Positions 1 through 6,262 of a DNA stretch of 34,276 nucleotides are shown here, piece after piece. Origin of the DNA: Archaeoglobaceae archaeon (GTDB taxonomy: Archaea; Halobacteriota; Archaeoglobi; Archaeoglobales; Archaeoglobaceae); the NCBI GenBank assembly GCA_025057895.1, contig JANXEF010000010.1, forward strand, positions 1-34,276, given 5' to 3'. The first letter of the stretch is position 1, and every line of letters starts with the position of its first letter. Made by a program: the position numbers and the translations under genes. The notes beneath the pieces are model-generated. The model was not told where the DNA came from. It worked only from the letters and a program-made list of their open reading frames with translations, and made no database searches.

Positions 1-1447
1 AGTAATGGATTCCAACAAAAGGAGCATTCTCTTTCAATCCATTTTCTCTATACCAGTTCATATAATCTTCAAAGCTTAAAAATATACCCATTCCTCCATA
101 GCCATAACCAATCGCCCTTGGATGATAAATTCCATAAGGAGGAATTTCGATTGGCGGTGGAATAGATTTTAAACCGAAGCTTTCAACACTTATTCCACAA
201 AGCTTAACTCCAAGAAAGATCGTAAGTCTTCTAAAATTTTCTGAACCGCCGTAGTTCCAGTAAAGAGTTATGTTTCTGTATTCAGGAGCTGAAAGGTTTA
301 CGTTGGTTATGTTGTGAACGTCTGTGAAACCCATACCTAAAATTTTTATCTGGTTTTTCAAAGGCAAGAGGTGATCTTTTAGCAGATCCTGAACAGGATA
401 GCCGAGCATGTAGAGGAAAATTACGTTGAACTCGCTAAAATTCAAAGCTGTAATTCTCTCTTTTAAATCCAAAACGTCTGAATAGCCAAGAATTGTTATG
501 TTCAGATTTTTTTCAACGTAAAGATCTTTGCTCGCATTCATTATTAGTGGAACCTGTCTCAAGTTTTTGTCGAGGATGAACAGGATCTTTGTCCTATTTT
601 CGGGGATTTTTGGAGCTTCAAATGCGATGTTCAATTCGAAGAATTTTGCTCTTAAATAGTTCACAAGATTCAGCAAGTTCTCCTTTCCTCCGTAGATCCA
701 GTATTTTGATATATTTTCATCGCTGTAACCAACTGTAGAGTTAAATGAGACTATAATAGCGTTTGTTTTGTTAACAATCTCCTTAGATAAACTCTCGTTT
801 AAATTTGCTAGAAATATCAAGCTTTTGTTTTCAAAATCAACTTCTTGGCTAATATTAAAGACTTCGATCATTCCAATTTCATTTTCGATCTCTTTCAGTA
901 TCTCGTAGTTTTCATCGTTTCCAAGATAGAAAGTTATGAGATCCTCTAGAAGAATTACTGTGATTGAATCTGTTTCAGCTTCAACATTTCTGCTCAAATA
1001 ACCATCTTTTTGGACTAAAAATCTGAATCCTAGTTCTGTTGTATTGATCGTAACTTTTCCATCTTTGTCTGTCAGCTTTTCGATCTCTCCAACTTTAATC
1101 AAAGCTTTTTCAATTGGATCTCTTTTCAAGTTTAAAACTGTGATAGAGAAAACTTCGCATCTCAGTTCAATTGTTAAACTCATATTACTTGCTAGTTCTA
1201 CAAAGCTCTCGTTGAAACAAAGCTCGTGAGTTGCTTTAACTGTGTAATTCCCACCGAAAAGCTCAAATAGGGCTAATCCTCTTGTTGTATACTTTGTCAG
1301 CTTTAGAGTTTCGTTGTAAACTGAAACTGTAGCATTTTCAAGAGCTAAGCTGTTCATAGTAACTTCTACACTCAGCTCGTAGCCTGAGCTAGCTGCTATC
1401 ACCAATATTAGTGCTGAGATTAGGCATCCAATATTAATATTTTTCAT
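1..1447 (-). CDS. Exported CobN-like (cobaltochelatase large-subunit family) protein, 5' part only
   Basis: The reading frame is open from ATG at 1447 to the window edge: about 482 codons of a protein that is usually over 1,000 residues. Residues 1-22 look like a signal peptide or anchor, with a hydrophobic core rich in L, I and A. Residues ~25-160 read like a carboxypeptidase-regulatory-like beta-sandwich (DKDGKVTINT, KDGYLSRNVEAET). From ~170 two repeats share the pattern YW-YGG-EN (KYWIYGGKENLLNLVNYL and LYWNYGGSENFRRLTIFL). The last part carries GIYHPRA, then FEDYMNWY and APFVGIHY, as in archaeal CobN. CobN proper inserts cobalt into corrin rings in the cytoplasm. A signal peptide and an extra N-terminal domain suggest an exported relative of unknown substrate. 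Its start has a good SD (GGAGAGGG, 1451-1458, minus strand). Family assignment is fairly sure; function is not. Confidence 0.72.
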   Translation of the reverse strand, partial: MKNINIGCLISALILVIAASSGYELSVEVTMNSLALENATVSVYNETLKLTKYTTRGLALFELFGGNYTVKATHELCFNESFVELASNMSLTIELRCEVFSITVLNLKRDPIEKALIKVGEIEKLTDKDGKVTINTTELGFRFLVQKDGYLSRNVEAETDSITVILLEDLITFYLGNDENYEILKEIENEIGMIEVFNISQEVDFENKSLIFLANLNESLSKEIVNKTNAIIVSFNSTVGYSDENISKYWIYGGKENLLNLVNYLRAKFFELNIAFEAPKIPENRTKILFILDKNLRQVPLIMNASKDLYVEKNLNITILGYSDVLDLKERITALNFSEFNVIFLYMLGYPVQDLLKDHLLPLKNQIKILGMGFTDVHNITNVNLSAPEYRNITLYWNYGGSENFRRLTIFLGVKLCGISVESFGLKSIPPPIEIPPYGIYHPRAIGYGYGGMGIFLSFEDYMNWYRENGLKENAPFVGIHY

Positions 1448-1490
1448 ACTAACCCTCTCCAATTATTTTGATTTAAAGTAAAATGTAATG

Positions 1491-1500
1491 TATTTAAAGT
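1491..1500 (-). promoter_or_regulatory. TATA-like box for the CobN-like gene
   Basis: The minus strand reads ACTTTAAATA here. A start of transcription ~26 nt downstream would leave a ~22 nt leader that keeps the SD at 1451-1458. A second ACTTTAAAT lies at 1471-1479, but using it would remove the SD. Confidence 0.4.
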
Positions 1501-1512
1501 TTTCTGATTTTC

Positions 1513-1527
1513 TTTACTTTTAGTAAA
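1513..1527. promoter_or_regulatory. Perfect palindrome TTTACT-TTT-AGTAAA, possible operator
   Basis: Six-base half-sites are separated by three bases, inside the divergent promoter region of the CobN-like gene and the gene at 1638. Geometry fits a dimeric regulator site. No regulator is identified. Confidence 0.3.
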
Positions 1528-1559
1528 AATTTTTTGATTGATATCTTTTCTTAAAATTT

Positions 1560-1578
1560 CATATTTATCTGAAATATG
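1560..1578. promoter_or_regulatory. Perfect palindrome CATATTT-N5-AAATATG, possible operator
   Basis: Seven-base half-sites with a five-base spacer form a 19-bp inverted repeat, about 27 bp upstream of the TATA box of the gene at 1638. The AT content makes chance occurrence possible, but two perfect palindromes in one 190-bp gap is suggestive. Confidence 0.35.
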
Positions 1579-1603
1579 GACTTTGAAGTCGTGTATTGAT
1601 AAA

Positions 1604-1616
1604 AAAATATAAATAG
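1604..1616 (+). promoter_or_regulatory. TATA box of the small membrane protein gene
   Basis: AAAATATAAATAG is centred about 27 nt before the ATG at 1638, which implies an almost leaderless transcript. No SD is present. Confidence 0.45.
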
Positions 1617-1637
1617 TTCTACACATCACTCAAAGAC

Positions 1638-1970
1638 ATGCTATCATGGAAAAGCATCGGTAGAGAGGTGATTCTCTCGATAGTGATGGTTTTTTCTGCT
1701 GCAGGACTCGTTTACAAATGGCTATCTCTTTATGACAGAGTTGACTACGTTATCGTCTTTCTAGCAGCTCTTTTGATCGCTAGTCTTGCAATCTTCTTGA
1801 TAAGCGTAGAGTTAAGAATGCAAGAGATGACTGAAGAGTTTCAGAATGTGAGGAGGACTATTGCCATAAGCTCCGAAGAACTCGAAAATAGGATCTCAAA
1901 AGCACTAAGACCTGAAATGAGGGACTTGGGTGAGAAAATAGACTCTTTACAGCGAAAAATGTTTAGATAA
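1638..1970 (+). CDS. Small membrane protein with two transmembrane helices and a coiled-coil tail
   Basis: I do not recognise the family. The 110-residue protein has two hydrophobic helices (residues ~11-29 and ~37-56) joined by a short polar turn. A charged C-terminal half (~58-110) follows with heptad-like spacing and many E, R and K, likely a cytoplasmic coiled coil. There are no cysteines or catalytic motifs. The ATG lies ~27 nt after the TATA box, so a leaderless message is likely. It is divergent from the CobN-like gene and shares a gap holding two palindromes. It ends just before the aIF1A promoter. It could be an adaptor or scaffold at the membrane; nothing more can be said from sequence. 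Confidence 0.6.
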   Translation: MLSWKSIGREVILSIVMVFSAAGLVYKWLSLYDRVDYVIVFLAALLIASLAIFLISVELRMQEMTEEFQNVRRTIAISSEELENRISKALRPEMRDLGEKIDSLQRKMFR

Positions 1971-1980
1971 AATATTTAAG
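1970..1980 (+). promoter_or_regulatory. TATA box of the aIF1A gene
   Basis: AAATATTTAAG overlaps the 3' end of the upstream gene. Transcription ~26 nt downstream would begin near 2001, right at the SD GAGGTG (2001-2006), leaving only an ~11 nt leader before the start at 2012. Confidence 0.45.
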
Positions 1981-2011
1981 CAAGGCTAAGACCTCTTGAA
2001 GAGGTGTCGAT

Positions 2012-2302
2012 CTGAGTGAGGAAGAGATAATAAGAGTTCGACTACCGGATAAAGATAAAGGAGAGATGTTTGGAATTGTTTCCTCGATGCTAGGTGCAGG
2101 ACATATAAAGGTTAGATGTGAAGACGGAGTCGAGAGGCTTGGGAGAATTCCAGGAAAAATGAGAAAGAAAATCTGGATAAAGGAGGGCGACGTTGTCATT
2201 GTGATACCTTGGAGTTTTCAAAAAGATCGTGCAGACATTGTATGGAGATACACGAATCCTCAGGTTGAATGGCTGGAAAGAAGAGGATATCTAAAATTCT
2301 AA
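2012..2302 (+). CDS. eif1A: Translation initiation factor aIF1A, apparent CTG start
   Basis: aIF1A binds the A site of the small ribosomal subunit and helps place the initiator tRNA. The OB-fold core is complete: RIPGKMRKKIWIKEGDVV, then DIVWRY and a C-terminal WLERRGYLKF. The first ATG (2066) would remove the conserved N-terminal EEEIIRVRLPDK segment. In frame, the only codons between the upstream stop (1997-1999) and 2066 that could plausibly start are CTG at 2012. GAGGTG at 2001-2006 is a good SD five bases before it. The predicted protein is then 96 residues, normal for the family. No ATG, GTG or TTG exists in that stretch. A sequencing error upstream is the alternative. Family identity is certain; the start codon is inferred. 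Confidence 0.9.
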   Translation: MSEEEIIRVRLPDKDKGEMFGIVSSMLGAGHIKVRCEDGVERLGRIPGKMRKKIWIKEGDVVIVIPWSFQKDRADIVWRYTNPQVEWLERRGYLKF

Positions 2303-2377
2303 TATAATTAATTTTTTCATTAAATTTATTTAATATCTAAACCAGTAATCTAAAAAATTTAAAGGCGAGTGTTTTAC

Positions 2378-2887
2378 GTGGAGGTCTATGTTCTACGTCT
2401 TGGGCATAGAATTGGAAGGGACCAACGTATTTCAACACATGTCGCTCTAGTTGCAAGGGCATTTGGAGCTAAGGGGATATATTTCGATCGTTTTGACAAA
2501 AATCTTTTTGAGAGTGTGAGTAAAGTCGTTAAAACCTGGGGAGGCGACTTTTTTATTGAAGCTACTGAATGGAAAAAGATGCTTCAAAATTTTCAAGGTT
2601 TGAGAGTTCAGTTGACTATGTATGGAATTCCACTTCCAGAAAAAATCGAGGAAATAAGAAGAGCAAAAAAAATTTTAGTGGTTGTCGGATCAGAGAAAGT
2701 ACCAAAAGAAGTCTATGAATTATGCGATCTAAACATTTCCATTGGATTACAACCACACAGTGAGATATCTGCTTTGGCTATCTTTCTTGATAAGTTGCTT
2801 GATTTGGTTTTCAAAATCGAATTCAATGATGCAAAGCTCAAGATAATTCCATGTGAAAAAGGTAAAAAGGTTTTAAAGTTAAGGTGA
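2378..2887 (+). CDS. trm56: tRNA (cytidine-56-2'-O)-methyltransferase aTrm56
   Basis: This SPOUT-class enzyme methylates the ribose of C56 in the T loop of archaeal tRNAs. The N-terminus VYVLRLGHR, the block THVALVARAFGAKGIYF, the motif LTMYGIPLP and the SAM-binding knot region LVVVGSEKVPKEVY followed by SIGLQPHSEISALAIFLD are family hallmarks. GTG at 2378 gives the usual M-E-V-Y-V start and has GGCGAG about 8 nt upstream. GTG at 2369 (three codons longer) is possible but sits directly on that SD. The gene lies between aIF1A and purB; purB starts 10 nt after its stop, so co-transcription is likely. The length of about 169 residues is normal. Confidence 0.92.
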   Translation: MEVYVLRLGHRIGRDQRISTHVALVARAFGAKGIYFDRFDKNLFESVSKVVKTWGGDFFIEATEWKKMLQNFQGLRVQLTMYGIPLPEKIEEIRRAKKILVVVGSEKVPKEVYELCDLNISIGLQPHSEISALAIFLDKLLDLVFKIEFNDAKLKIIPCEKGKKVLKLR

Positions 2888-2897
2888 AATTGATGAC

Positions 2898-4229
2898 ATG
2901 ATCCACCCCATCGAATATAGATATGGAACAAAGGAGATGAAGAGAATTTGGAGTGAGGAGAGTAAGGTTAAGAGAATGATTCGAGTTGAAATCGCTCTAC
3001 TCAAAGCACTTTCAAAAATGGGATACCTAAATATAGAAGAAGTTGAAAGAGTGCGTAAAAAAGCCTTAAAGATAAGTCCAGCGAGAGTCAAGCAAATTGA
3101 GGATGAGATTAGGCACGATATAATGGCACTTGTAAGAGCGATAAGCGAAGTTGCGGAATGTAGATGGATTCACTTCGGTGCGACTTCAAATGATATCATC
3201 GATACAGCTACCGCTACACAGCTCAGAGATAGCATCCTCATCATGGAAGAAAAAATTAAAAAGTTAGGAAAAATCTTGGCTAGAAAAGCATTAGAGTTCA
3301 GAAACATTGTTTGCCTTGGTAGAACACATGGACAGGCTGCTTTACCAACAACATATGGCTTTAGATTTGCTTTATGGTCTTCTGAAATTACAAGACACTA
3401 CATAAGGCTTCAACAGATAAAGGAGAGACTTCTTGTCGGAAAAATGAGCGGTGCAATCGGAACACAGGCTGGATTTGGTAAGGATGGATTCGAAATAGAA
3501 AACGAAGTCATGAGACTTCTGAACTTAAAACCTGCAATAATATCGTCACAGATAATCCCAAGAGATATTTACTGTGAATATCTCGAGTTTTTGGCCAACT
3601 TAGCGACAACTCTTGAAAAAATTGCTTTGAATTTCAGAATTCTCCAGAGAAGTGAAGTCGGAGAACTGATGGAAAAGTTCGAAGCAAAACAAGTCGGGAG
3701 CTCTACAATGCCTCATAAGAGAAATCCAATAGACAGCGAAAATATCTGTGGACTTGCAAGAATAGTCCGAGCTTTTGTTGAACCACAACATCAGTCTGCA
3801 ATACTCTGGGAAGAGAGAGATCTGACTAACTCCTCTGCTGAGCGAATAACTTTACTCGAGGCGACGATACTTGCAGATCACATATTGACTAGGATGATAA
3901 GGGTTGTTTCTGGTGTTGCAATTGACCTTGAGAATGTCAAAAAGAATCTTGAGATGCAGAGGGGCTTGAATATGAGTGAGGCAGTTATGATTGCGCTAAC
4001 CAAGAAAGGATTTGACAGACAAATGGCACATGAGATTTTGAGAGAGGCATCTATGAGAGCTTATGTAAATAGCACATCTCTCCTAGATGAACTTCTTAAA
4101 TATGGAGATATAATGAAGTATTTCACAGCTGAAGAGCTATCAAATCTTCTAAAGCCTGAAAATTACCTAGGTACGGCTTTAGAAAGGATTGAAAAAGTTG
4201 TTGAATGGGTGTATGAAGTGCTGAAATGA
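2898..4229 (+). CDS. purB: Adenylosuccinate lyase
   Basis: It cleaves adenylosuccinate to AMP and SAICAR to AICAR, both with release of fumarate, in purine biosynthesis. The 443-residue protein carries the fumarase/aspartase superfamily regions in order: HFGATSNDIIDT (~92-103), GRTHGQ (141-146, general-acid His144) and the signature SSTMPHKRNP (268-277) with the mobile-loop catalytic serine. The C-terminal helical domain is complete, ending in LGTALERIEKVVEWVY. An SD (AAGGTGA, 2880-2886) precedes the ATG. The stop overlaps the next gene's ATG (ATGA), implying translational coupling to the regulator downstream. Nothing is missing or unusual in the enzyme itself. Confidence 0.97.
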   Translation: MIHPIEYRYGTKEMKRIWSEESKVKRMIRVEIALLKALSKMGYLNIEEVERVRKKALKISPARVKQIEDEIRHDIMALVRAISEVAECRWIHFGATSNDIIDTATATQLRDSILIMEEKIKKLGKILARKALEFRNIVCLGRTHGQAALPTTYGFRFALWSSEITRHYIRLQQIKERLLVGKMSGAIGTQAGFGKDGFEIENEVMRLLNLKPAIISSQIIPRDIYCEYLEFLANLATTLEKIALNFRILQRSEVGELMEKFEAKQVGSSTMPHKRNPIDSENICGLARIVRAFVEPQHQSAILWEERDLTNSSAERITLLEATILADHILTRMIRVVSGVAIDLENVKKNLEMQRGLNMSEAVMIALTKKGFDRQMAHEILREASMRAYVNSTSLLDELLKYGDIMKYFTAEELSNLLKPENYLGTALERIEKVVEWVYEVLK

Positions 4230-5152
4230 AGGCAGAAGATAAAATAATCTCTCAGCTCCAATTTGCTAAGGAAAAAGGATTATTACAGAGTGAAATTACT
4301 AGAAGACTCAATTTGTCAAAATCAACAGTATCTGAAATTCTTTCACATCTTGAAGAAAAGAGAGTAATTGTAAGGGAAGAAATCTCACAAAAGAGTTATC
4401 GAGTCTGGCTTGTGAAATACTATCCTAGAGTTGTTGAGGGAATAGTGAGAATTGGGATTCTAAAAGCAAGTGAGTATCCAAAAGTTGTTAGTGCAGGAGA
4501 AAAAGTTAACGCTATCCTCAGAGTTTACAAAAATAGTATCGAGGCTACTAAAGACTTAGTACATGGTATAGTCGATATTGTAGCCTCTCCATTTGTAACT
4601 CAAGCTTTTTTTGGAGTTTTGATGAAAAACATAAAGATTTTCAGAGTTGTAGCTATGAATGGAAGTGGTGTTGCTATTTCGAATGGTAAAGGCTTTGGCT
4701 GTTCGGAGTTTTCAACAATGGAGAGGATTTTAAGAAAATATTTAAAGATGAAAGAAATAAAAGAAGAAATAAAATTTTTTGATAATCCAGATGAAATGAT
4801 TTCGCAAATCTCTAACTTGCGTGGAATAGCAATATGGGAACCTTATTTTTCTATGTTTGAAAAAGTTGAGCTATTTTGTGATGTGATCGGAGATTTTGTT
4901 TGCTGTTCTTTGGCAGTAAATGAGAATTTTTTAAACAAGAACAGAGAACTCTTCGATGAATTCTTAAAATACTATGACAAATCTTCACCAAGGGATGGGG
5001 TGAAAGGACTTTCAGAGATACTTGGTTTTTCTGAAGAACTGATCAAAAAATCTCTCGAAAATTACAGATTTGATTTTGGAATAGAAAGTCTTGAAAAAGA
5101 GGCTGAAGAATTAAATTTTGGTAGAGTTCAGGAAATTCTTTGCTTTTATTAA
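4226..5152 (+). CDS. Winged-helix regulator fused to a periplasmic-binding-protein-like (NMT1/SsuA-type) domain
   Basis: Residues ~4-62 form a MarR/TrmB-like winged helix; the recognition helix is in EITRRLNLSKSTVSEILSHL, followed by the wing. From ~75 the chain resembles type-2 substrate-binding domains of the NMT1/THI5/SsuA kind: RIGILKASEYPKVV, then a DLVHGIVDIVASPFVTQ block and VVAMNGSGVAIS. There is no signal peptide or membrane segment, so this is probably a cytoplasmic one-component sensor in which the binding fold holds the ligand. It overlaps purB by 4 bp and its 3' end overlaps the convergent pyrE by 42 bp. The nucleotide-pathway neighbours hint at a pathway-related effector, but that is inference; thiamine-pyrimidine-like or sulfonate-like ligands are also possible. 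Confidence 0.75.
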   Translation: MKAEDKIISQLQFAKEKGLLQSEITRRLNLSKSTVSEILSHLEEKRVIVREEISQKSYRVWLVKYYPRVVEGIVRIGILKASEYPKVVSAGEKVNAILRVYKNSIEATKDLVHGIVDIVASPFVTQAFFGVLMKNIKIFRVVAMNGSGVAISNGKGFGCSEFSTMERILRKYLKMKEIKEEIKFFDNPDEMISQISNLRGIAIWEPYFSMFEKVELFCDVIGDFVCCSLAVNENFLNKNRELFDEFLKYYDKSSPRDGVKGLSEILGFSEELIKKSLENYRFDFGIESLEKEAEELNFGRVQEILCFY

Positions 5153-5635
5153 ATCGCTGAGTTTTAATAGACTTTCAAATTTTAAATTCGATTCTTCCCT
5201 GTCTACAACTGCGACTAATCCAACTATTATTCCTCCTTTTTGTCTAACCCTTTCCATAATCGATATAGCTGACTTTCCAGTGGTCACGACATCCTCGATT
5301 ATCACAACTCTATCTCCATTTTTTAAATCTCCAATCAAATCTTCGCCTAATCCATAAACCTTTTTTTCTTTTCTAAATATTAATACTGGTTTTTTCAATT
5401 TTAAAGATACAGCAATCGCAAGAGGCACTCCACCAAGCTCTATACACGCTATTTTATCGAATTCAACAGATCTCAGTTTTTCTACGATAGCATTCGCTAT
5501 TGTCTCTAAAATCTCTGGATTAGTAGCAGCTAGTTTTATGTCAATGTAAACGTTGCTCTTTTTACCAGAAGAAAGAGTAAATTCACCGAATTTTATTGAT
5601 CCAACTTTGATCAATTTATTTATCAAATCATCCAT
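5111..5635 (-). CDS. pyrE: Orotate phosphoribosyltransferase
   Basis: It joins orotate to PRPP to make OMP in pyrimidine synthesis. Visible motifs are SSGKKSNVYIDIKLA near the N-terminus, IACIELGGVPLA, and the PRPP loop VVIIEDVVTTGKSA. The 174-residue length is typical. I chose ATG 5635 (MDDLINKLIKVG). The upstream candidate at 5671 adds a hydrophobic leader unlike the family, and it lies between the TATA box (5681-5690) and the predicted transcription start near 5660. The gene is convergent with the regulator at 4226, and the two 3' ends overlap by 42 bp. There is no SD. Confidence 0.94.
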   Translation of the reverse strand: MDDLINKLIKVGSIKFGEFTLSSGKKSNVYIDIKLAATNPEILETIANAIVEKLRSVEFDKIACIELGGVPLAIAVSLKLKKPVLIFRKEKKVYGLGEDLIGDLKNGDRVVIIEDVVTTGKSAISIMERVRQKGGIIVGLVAVVDREESNLKFESLLKLSDLIKAKNFLNSTKI

Positions 5636-5680
5636 AAAAAAAATAGACACAAAATAAAAGATTTTTGCCAAATTCAGCAG

Positions 5681-5690
5681 AATTTTTAAA
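5681..5690 (-). promoter_or_regulatory. BRE/TATA box of pyrE
   Basis: The minus strand reads AGGATTTAAAAATT around here. The predicted transcription start is near 5660, about 25 nt before ATG 5635. This supports the shorter PyrE. Confidence 0.45.
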
Positions 5691-5734
5691 TCCTAAGGAT
5701 TAAATTTATGAAACTTTGAAAAAGGAGAAGAAAA

Positions 5735-5750
5735 TGGAAAATAAAAAAGC
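5735..5750 (-). terminator. T-rich terminator after dsrC
   Basis: Just after the dsrC stop the minus strand runs GCTTTTTTATTTTCC, followed by further T-rich DNA. Archaeal termination commonly uses U-runs without a hairpin. It is the only such tract in the gap to pyrE. Confidence 0.35.
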
Positions 5751-5752
5751 AT

Positions 5753-6097
5753 CTAAACACAACCTGTTGGTTTTGGTAGTCCAGCAATTCTACAAGCGTC
5801 TTTTGCTGGGCCTTGGGGAAAAAGCTTATAGATGTATTGAAGGTCTACATGTGGCCCTATATCTTTTTTCATTTGTTTTACAAGCATTCTAATGGGCGGA
5901 GCGACTCCATATTTCAAAAAATAATCTCTGAGATATCTCACAACTTTCCAATGCTCTTCAGTCAATTGAATCGAAGATCCAAATCTGGTGTCTGTTGCAA
6001 GTGCTCTTGCCACATCTTCATCCCATTGCTCCCAATCTTGGAGAAATCCATCTTCATCTAGTCTTAGTTTTTTCCCTTTTAAAACTAATTCTGGCAT
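5753..6097 (-). CDS. dsrC: DsrC, sulfur-carrier protein of dissimilatory sulfite reduction
   Basis: DsrC carries the sulfur from DsrAB-bound sulfite as a trisulfide between its two C-terminal cysteines, linking reduction to membrane electron transport. The 114-residue protein ends KDACRIAGLPKPTGCV; Cys102 and Cys113 are separated by ten residues and the last cysteine is penultimate. That is the arrangement that distinguishes true DsrC from TusE/RspA homologues with only one. The core EDGFLQDWEQWDEDVARALA and LTEEHWKVVRYLRDYF is intact. The SD AGAAGGTGATCT just before ATG is an excellent match to the 16S tail, implying strong translation. The gene stands alone, divergent from alaS; no dsrAB or dsrMK is in the window. 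It marks the host as a sulfite/sulfate reducer. Confidence 0.96.
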   Translation of the reverse strand: MPELVLKGKKLRLDEDGFLQDWEQWDEDVARALATDTRFGSSIQLTEEHWKVVRYLRDYFLKYGVAPPIRMLVKQMKKDIGPHVDLQYIYKLFPQGPAKDACRIAGLPKPTGCV

Positions 6098-6101
6098 TAG
6101 A

Positions 6102-6109
6102 TCACCTTC
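6102..6109 (-). promoter_or_regulatory. Strong ribosome binding site of dsrC
   Basis: The minus strand reads AGGTGATC, an extended match to the anti-SD, with a short spacer to ATG 6097. Few genes in this window have an SD this good. Confidence 0.6.
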
Positions 6110-6229
6110 TACCTTATTTTACCCTTTACATAAATAATTTGCGGTTTTTGAGCACTTTTCAAGCTCTAAACTTAATTTTACGATTTATCAAGCTCTTAGA
6201 AAGTGTTGGATGTATGGTAGTGGATCGTG

Positions 6230-6240
6230 AAAAATATATA
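6230..6240 (+). promoter_or_regulatory. TATA box of alaS; decides the start
   Basis: AAAAATATATA is centred ~27 nt upstream of ATG 6263, implying a leaderless message. The GTG at 6227, which would give a 12-residue longer protein, lies at the upstream edge of the box and cannot be the start if this promoter is used. Confidence 0.55.
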
Positions 6241-6262
6241 TCGAAAGTTTAACAAGAACACG

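Noticed and set aside
5636-5671. Upstream start for pyrE, adding 12 residues
   Set aside because: It would lie between the TATA box and the predicted transcription start, and the added hydrophobic residues do not fit the family.
6227-6262. GTG 6227 as the alaS start
   Set aside because: It coincides with the upstream edge of the TATA box at 6230-6240, and the extra residues are unlike other archaeal AlaRS.
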